DNA from: Balneola sp.
GTDB taxonomy: Bacteria; Bacteroidota; Rhodothermia; Balneolales; Balneolaceae
DNA length: 8,026 bases
Assembly: GCA_002730655.1 (NCBI GenBank)
Contig: PCAT01000080.1
Span: forward strand, 1-8,026
Direction of reading: 5' to 3'
Shown: piece after piece, positions 3,822-8,026 of the stretch
How the letters are laid out: each line of letters opens with the position of its first letter
Numbering within the stretch: position 1 is the stretch's first letter
Notes under the pieces: generated by a model
Databases searched by the model: none
The model's input: the letters and a program-made list of their open reading frames with translations, nothing else
Told to the model about the DNA's origin: nothing
Translations under genes and position numbers: made by a program

Positions 3822-6317
3822 TTATCCAGAACACATTTCACATCCTTCCTCCGCTCCATGCATGACCTGGTTGCTATCTTCACTATCTTTCACTGATTCG
3901 GGTTCTACAGTAAATTGCTGGGGCTGATGCTTTGGCTTCCTCCGTAAATAGTAGATTCCAGTTTTCAATCCTACCTTCCATGAGTAGAAATGCATTGATG
4001 TTAATGTAGTGTAATTAGGGTCTTCAATCCACAGGTTTAAACTCTGCGATTGACATATGAATGCCCCTCTATCCTTAGCCATGTCAATAACATGTTTCAT
4101 AGGACCTTCCCACACAGTTTTGTATTTATCTCTAACATGTTGTGGTAATGTGTGAATCTGTTGCACACTACCACGATTAGCAATAATATTCTCTTTCACC
4201 TGACCATTCCACATACCGAGTTCAGTCAGCTCTCTAATTAAATACTTGTTTGCCACTACAAAGTCCCCGGCAATCGTTCTTCTACTGTATATGTTGCTTG
4301 TAATTGGCTCAAAGCATTCATTGTTCCCCAATATCTGACTCGTCGATGCAGTTGGCATTGGAGCTATGCTCAAAGAGTTCCTCAATCCGTATTTATCGAT
4401 ATTGCTCTTCAATAGTGCCCAATCATATCGATCAGTTGGCGTGACATTCCAAAGGTCAAACTGCAACATCCCTCTGGATGCAGGAGAGCCTTCAAATGAG
4501 GAGTATGCTCCTATCCGCGTACCGGTAAGCTGAGAGGCCTCAGCATGCCATAATGAGCCTAGAGCATAAGGTCTAGAATCATCTTCCAAATTGCAAGATT
4601 CATTTATTAATGATTGTCTCGACAAACATTGATTGTTTATAAGTATGCTACGCTCCCTCGCAATCTCGCACGATGTCTCAATTGCAGCATGGTATATAGT
4701 TTCAAATATTAGTCGATTGACAACTTTGGCTTCCTCAGAAAAGAATGGAATATCCATTAACATGAACGCATCGGCAAGACCCTGCACACCAACCCCGATC
4801 GGGCGGTGCAACATATTACTTCTCCTAGTTTTTGGTGTCGGATAAAAGTTCACGTCAATCACCTTATCCAGATTTCTAGCAACAACCTTAGTGATCTGAT
4901 GTAGATGCTCATAGTTGTAGCTCTTATCCTCATTTACAAATGATCCTAGCGATATGCTAGCTAGATTACATACTGCTGTTTCATCCTGTGATGAATACTC
5001 AATGATCTCAGAACATAAGTTAGAAGACTTTATTGTCCCTAGGTTCTGCTGATTACTTTTAGCATTCGCGGAATCTTTATACACCAAATAAGGAGTTCCA
5101 GTCTCCATTTGACTATTCAGTATCTTCATCCATAAATCTCGAGCCTGAATGGTGTTTTTATCATTCCCGTATTGACTTTCATACCGTTCGTATAATTGAT
5201 TAAATGCTTCTCCATGGGTCTCGGCTAATCCTGGACATTCGTCTGGGCACAACAATGTCCATTGTTGGTTGGCTTTTACTCTTTCCATGAACAGAGACGG
5301 CATCCATATTGCATAGAATAGATCACGAGCCCTCTGTTCCTCATCACCGTGATTCTTCTTCAGGTTGAGGAAAGCTTCGATGTCTCTATGCCACGGCTCC
5401 AAATAAATAGCAAAAGACCCATTCCGCTTATTACCTCCCTGATCAACATACCGTGCAGTATCATTAAAAACCCGAAGCATGGGAACCAAACCATTTGAAG
5501 TTCCATTTGTTCCTCGGATATGACTCCCAGTTGCTCTCACATTGTGAACATGCAATCCTACACCACCTGCCCATTTACTAATCAAAGCGCACTCGTGCAG
5601 TGTGTTATAAATACCATCGATGCTGTCGTTTTCCATGGCGACCAGATAACAAGAGCTTAATTGAGGACGAGGAGTACCAGCATTAAATAATGTAGGTGTA
5701 GCATGAGTAAAGTATTTCAATGACATCAAATTATATGTCTCAATCGCGCAATCAATCGATCGACCATGTATTCCTAAAGCGACTCTCATCCACATATGCT
5801 GTGGTCTTTCCACGATCTTATTGTTAGTTCGCATCATATATGCTCTTTCTAGAGTCTTAAATCCAAAGTAATCAATGAGATAGTCCCGCTGATAGTCTAT
5901 GGTTCTGTCTAATATTTCTTTATTCTCTTGAGTAACTCTCCATAGTTCCTCAGAAATTAGAGGAGTGTGCTTATCGTGTACATCAGTGAATGAATATAGC
6001 TTTTGCATCGCTGAAAAAAAGGAGTCATCCGTGTTCTTATGGTGATTTGACACGACCACACGTGCTGCCAGTGTACCATAGTCAGGATGGATAGTTACCA
6101 ACGATGCACATTGTTGGGCAGTCAATTCATCAATTTGCCCAGTGGAAATATTGTCGTGTAACTGATCTATCACTTTCATCGCCAGACCTGTATAATTTAG
6201 CGTCAAGTTGGCTTCGTTACCCAGCTTTCGTATACGTGTTAAAATCTTATCAAATACTACTGCTTCCTTCCTACCATCACGTTTCACCACAAACATTTCT
6301 CCTTCGAGTCCAGCCAT
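3822..6317 (-). CDS. Ribonucleoside-diphosphate reductase large subunit (class I, eukaryote-type R1)
   Basis: This enzyme reduces ribonucleoside diphosphates to deoxy forms, supplying dNTPs for viral DNA synthesis; it needs a small radical-bearing subunit that is not in this window. The 831-residue protein is complete. An N-terminal ATP-cone (about 8-97, with VKRDGRKE) would sense ATP/dATP. The barrel holds the active-site cysteines C223 (SSCYL), C435 (NLCSE) and C450 (AVCNLAS), with N433 and E437. The specificity loop is GGNKRNGSFAIYLEPWH (294-310), with Asn where human R1 has Pro. The radical-path pair Y789-Y790 lies in LKTGIYYLR, and the C-terminal redox pair is C826/C829 (CEMC). An in-frame insertion of about 46 residues (557-602) splits the otherwise conserved stretch from AREx to GAYxxFEGSP. 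The YqaJ-type nuclease gene lies 44 bases upstream on the same strand. Confidence 0.97.
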   Translation of the reverse strand: MAGLEGEMFVVKRDGRKEAVVFDKILTRIRKLGNEANLTLNYTGLAMKVIDQLHDNISTGQIDELTAQQCASLVTIHPDYGTLAARVVVSNHHKNTDDSFFSAMQKLYSFTDVHDKHTPLISEELWRVTQENKEILDRTIDYQRDYLIDYFGFKTLERAYMMRTNNKIVERPQHMWMRVALGIHGRSIDCAIETYNLMSLKYFTHATPTLFNAGTPRPQLSSCYLVAMENDSIDGIYNTLHECALISKWAGGVGLHVHNVRATGSHIRGTNGTSNGLVPMLRVFNDTARYVDQGGNKRNGSFAIYLEPWHRDIEAFLNLKKNHGDEEQRARDLFYAIWMPSLFMERVKANQQWTLLCPDECPGLAETHGEAFNQLYERYESQYGNDKNTIQARDLWMKILNSQMETGTPYLVYKDSANAKSNQQNLGTIKSSNLCSEIIEYSSQDETAVCNLASISLGSFVNEDKSYNYEHLHQITKVVARNLDKVIDVNFYPTPKTRRSNMLHRPIGVGVQGLADAFMLMDIPFFSEEAKVVNRLIFETIYHAAIETSCEIARERSILINNQCLSRQSLINESCNLEDDSRPYALGSLWHAEASQLTGTRIGAYSSFEGSPASRGMLQFDLWNVTPTDRYDWALLKSNIDKYGLRNSLSIAPMPTASTSQILGNNECFEPITSNIYSRRTIAGDFVVANKYLIRELTELGMWNGQVKENIIANRGSVQQIHTLPQHVRDKYKTVWEGPMKHVIDMAKDRGAFICQSQSLNLWIEDPNYTTLTSMHFYSWKVGLKTGIYYLRRKPKHQPQQFTVEPESVKDSEDSNQVMHGAEEGCEMCSG
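4512..4649 (-). other. In-frame insertion of about 46 codons within the reductase gene
   Basis: Cellular R1 proteins run from an A-(K/R)-E-x stretch directly into G-x-Y-x-x-(F/Y)-E-G-S-P. Here residues 557-602 (starting SILINNQCLS and ending QLTGTRI) come between ARER and GAYSSFEGSP. The insert contains two Cys and no stop codon, and its length is a multiple of three. It is far too short for an intein. Its boundaries are judged from remembered family sequences and may shift by a residue or two. Confidence 0.65.
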
Positions 6318-6318
6318 T

Positions 6319-6328
6319 CAATCGATTG
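6319..6328. repeat. Perfect 10-bp palindrome at the reductase start
   Basis: CAATCGATTG is its own reverse complement and ends one base upstream of the reductase ATG (6315-6317), within the 44-base gap after the YqaJ-type gene. It could be an operator-like site or a small 5' hairpin. A single short palindrome may also be chance, and no second copy was noticed near other starts. Confidence 0.3.
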
Positions 6329-6361
6329 GTATAATAAAAATAAGATTAGATTTAAGTTAAT

Positions 6362-7837
6362 TTACTGTCCTTTATCACTGTTCAGAACTTCACTCAGATA
6401 CTTGTCTCTAGCTGTAGGCTCGGTCTCTGTTTCTATTACCATCATTGGTGGAGTGACAGTTGCCTCTTTTTCTGCCTGAGCGACTACTTCCTGAACGGGA
6501 GTAACTTCCATAATGTCATTTGAATCTATAAGACATTTACTCTTTACAGTTATCTTAGGCGCTCCGGAGCTGTTTGATCTCTTTACGCCTTTGGGTGCAT
6601 ACTGTTCGTACCCTTCATCCCGTCCTTTTAGAATAGCCTGCCACGTTCTCTCCAGCACTGGTAAGGCCGCTGCAAACCAAAGTTTGTTTCTTAACACCAA
6701 AACACAGCTCATCTTAGTCATCTTCCAATAAATCACCTTAATCCATTCGCAATTCGGAATAGATTGGTGAACCAACATTTCATTTTGCTCCCATTTGTGA
6801 AAATCTGATTCTGATATCCCAATTGGAGCATAAGAATAGTGTGGCTTTCCATTTTTAAGAAAGCATAGCATCACTCCTTTCAACTCATTATTTTTAGTTA
6901 AATTAAAAGTTCCATCCTCCTTAAATGAAGCTTCGTCGGGATACTCTACAAACTGTGTTTCTAAAAAGTCACATTCATTTAGATTACAAGTTTCCATCTG
7001 TAGCTGCATTTGTGTCCAGTATTCTACCTTAGGTATACCATTGATGACCCGATTAACAATGTTTTTGATTTCTAGCATTCTTCCAAATCTATCCGACTTT
7101 GGATCAATATTGATGCCATCTGGTGAAGCACCTAAATAATGTATAGTCGGATGAGGAATACAGCCAAACTCGCCCACTTTAGTGTCAAACATATGTTCAT
7201 ACAGTAACACGGATACTGGTTCATACTTATGACCGTGATGCAAAGGAGAATCCATGTTCACTGACCCATATTTATCAGGATTTATCGGTTTGCACTTTTC
7301 ATAGATAAGACTATTTCTAACTGCATCGGATGCGAAAGCTTTCCACGCATTACTGGCACTCATTATACCCCACCTGAATGAGTACCATTCGCTAGTACCC
7401 TGAGCCGGCTGATCAATGGATTGCAAGTACTGAATCTTATGTTGCATGGTATCAACAATAGGTTTTCGACGGATAAATGTTCTCCTACATGAGCGCCTAG
7501 GTGATAGAGTCTGATAAATTGTTTTAAAAGCATTACTAACCAGAGATTCCAATTCGTCCTCTACTTCGTCGTCATCAGCAATCGATAGACTCGACAATTG
7601 TTCTAGTAGAACCGATAATGTGGATTCTGAAATAATGTCATGAAAGTGTGGATTAGAATAAAGAAGCGGGTTTTCTTTTATTTTGGCCTCTATAAGGATC
7701 ATAGCACACTCAGTAAGCTCAATCTGTTCGCTTGGGGTGAAGAGTGGAGGTCTAGTGATCAGATGGGTAACATCTTCTATATCCACACCCAGGGATTGAA
7801 GAAGAGTTTGTTTGTACATTGCACATATATAGGTCAT
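6362..7837 (-). CDS. YqaJ / lambda-exonuclease-type nuclease (viral recombinase, PD-(D/E)XK fold)
   Basis: From the first ATG this is a 491-residue protein. The nuclease core begins near residue 140 with QGTSEWYSFRWGIMSASN. It continues through HHGHKYEP (E206), LGASPDGI (D240), MLEIKN (E256, K258) and EYWTQMQLQM (Q276, Q278). This is the PD-(D/E)XK order of the YqaJ family, related to phage lambda exonuclease, which resects double-stranded DNA ends for strand annealing. NCLDVs commonly encode such a protein. About 140 residues precede the core, including an acidic stretch (ADDDEVEDELES). A low-complexity tail follows from about 410, rich in Val, Thr, Glu and Lys. The open frame extends to a GTG at 7945, but that would overlap the divergent gene at 7871, so I start at ATG 7835-7837. 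ATG 7817-7819 is a close alternative, giving 485 residues. The reductase follows on the same strand. Confidence 0.88.
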   Translation of the reverse strand: MTYICAMYKQTLLQSLGVDIEDVTHLITRPPLFTPSEQIELTECAMILIEAKIKENPLLYSNPHFHDIISESTLSVLLEQLSSLSIADDDEVEDELESLVSNAFKTIYQTLSPRRSCRRTFIRRKPIVDTMQHKIQYLQSIDQPAQGTSEWYSFRWGIMSASNAWKAFASDAVRNSLIYEKCKPINPDKYGSVNMDSPLHHGHKYEPVSVLLYEHMFDTKVGEFGCIPHPTIHYLGASPDGINIDPKSDRFGRMLEIKNIVNRVINGIPKVEYWTQMQLQMETCNLNECDFLETQFVEYPDEASFKEDGTFNLTKNNELKGVMLCFLKNGKPHYSYAPIGISESDFHKWEQNEMLVHQSIPNCEWIKVIYWKMTKMSCVLVLRNKLWFAAALPVLERTWQAILKGRDEGYEQYAPKGVKRSNSSGAPKITVKSKCLIDSNDIMEVTPVQEVVAQAEKEATVTPPMMVIETETEPTARDKYLSEVLNSDKGQ

Positions 7838-7870
7838 CAGTCTAAACAAATATTCAATTTTAAAATATAT
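7838..7870. promoter_or_regulatory. Short AT-rich divergent promoter with AAAATTGA on the minus strand
   Basis: Only 33 bases separate the YqaJ-type start (7837) from the divergent start at 7871. The minus strand carries an exact AAAATTGA (7861 to 7854), the early-promoter motif of mimivirus-type viruses, 16 bases before ATG 7837 and 34 before ATG 7819. The motif is usually further upstream, which slightly favours the 7819 start. One copy in AT-rich DNA is weak evidence. Confidence 0.4.
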
Positions 7871-8026
7871 ATGAGCTGCGAAAGAAAGGAAATCGGCTTC
7901 TTCACAAAGCGTGCAAGAGATGCGATATCTAAAGCAAAAGATCACTCATTTCTGCCCACACGAGACAAGCATGTTGAAGTGCCTGATGAAATGAAGTCCT
8001 ATGAAAACGAGATACATGCACTACAA
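7871..8026 (+). CDS. Start of an unrecognised protein, cut by the window end
   Basis: An open frame begins at ATG 7871 and runs without a stop for 52 codons to the last base of the window. The visible N-terminus (MSCERKEIGFFTKRARDAI...) is charged, with many Lys, Arg and Glu, and shows no membrane segment or motif I know. The AT-rich sequence just upstream and the divergent layout with the YqaJ-type gene resemble the other gene starts here, which supports it as a real gene. It would overlap the minus-strand frame only if that gene began at the GTG at 7945, which I consider unlikely. No function is proposed. Confidence 0.6.
   Translation, partial: MSCERKEIGFFTKRARDAISKAKDHSFLPTRDKHVEVPDEMKSYENEIHALQ

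Noticed and set aside
4512..4649. Intein in the reductase
   Set aside because: The insert is about 46 residues, far below intein size, and lacks the usual Cys/Ser start and His-Asn end of intein splice sites.
4633..4845. Plus-strand open frame antisense to the reductase
   Set aside because: It lies wholly inside a well-conserved gene on the other strand and its product resembles nothing. The same reasoning removes the antisense or overlapping frames at 140-355, 374-568, 2643-2825, 2768-3007, 6104-6334 and 6513-6731.
7838..7945. Upstream extension of the YqaJ-type frame to a GTG at 7945
   Set aside because: It is a non-ATG start, and it would run through the AT-rich promoter and overlap the divergent gene beginning at 7871.
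1..8026. Bacterial or phage origin
   Set aside because: The starts lack ribosome binding sites, the reductase is of eukaryote type, the gene ends carry hairpins without U-tracts typical of bacterial terminators, and the Cys-Pro-rich protein points to NCLDVs.

Overview
The window looks like part of a large nucleocytoplasmic DNA virus (NCLDV, phylum Nucleocytoviricota). The genes are densely packed on both strands. Intergenic gaps are AT-rich and mostly 30-90 bases, with no Shine-Dalgarno-like sites and no visible introns. The gene set fits this group: a eukaryote-type class I ribonucleotide reductase large subunit, a YqaJ/lambda-type nuclease, a viral RNase HII, a DEDDh exonuclease, and a Cys-Pro-rich membrane protein of a kind I associate with algal and protist giant viruses. 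Two convergent gene pairs end at AT-rich hairpins like those that mark mRNA 3' ends in mimivirus-like viruses. I cannot fix the family or the host. An alga- or protist-infecting relative of the mimivirus/phycodnavirus groups is my best guess.

Layout: (1) 5-577 (+) is a small protein with a very basic Gly-Lys-rich tail, possibly truncated at the window edge. (2) 669-2343 is a block of three membrane proteins: a cytochrome b561-like protein (-), a PQ-loop/SemiSWEET-like protein (+) divergent from it, and a Cys-Pro-rich single-pass protein (-). (3) 2416-3820 (+) holds RNase HII and a DEDDh exonuclease in tandem. (4) 3822-7837 (-) holds the ribonucleotide reductase large subunit and, upstream of it on the same strand, the YqaJ-type nuclease. 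(5) 7871 to the end (+) is the start of an unrecognised gene that diverges from the nuclease.

The right-hand two thirds read as a genome-replication toolkit: dNTP production, ribonucleotide removal, and end processing or recombination. The left part holds proteins likely to act in a membrane, either the virion's or the host's. The most unusual cargo is the cytochrome b561 homologue, a transmembrane electron carrier that keeps all four expected haem-ligand histidines. Other points of interest are a 46-residue insertion in the reductase, a Gly-Lys-Gly substrate motif in the RNase HII, and paired hairpin plus short tandem repeats at two convergent gene ends.

Two starts were corrected. The longest open frames for the b561 gene and the YqaJ gene begin at TTG and GTG, so I placed both starts at the first in-frame ATG. 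No tRNA, rRNA, CRISPR array or transposon was seen, and no gene-free stretch exceeds 300 bases.
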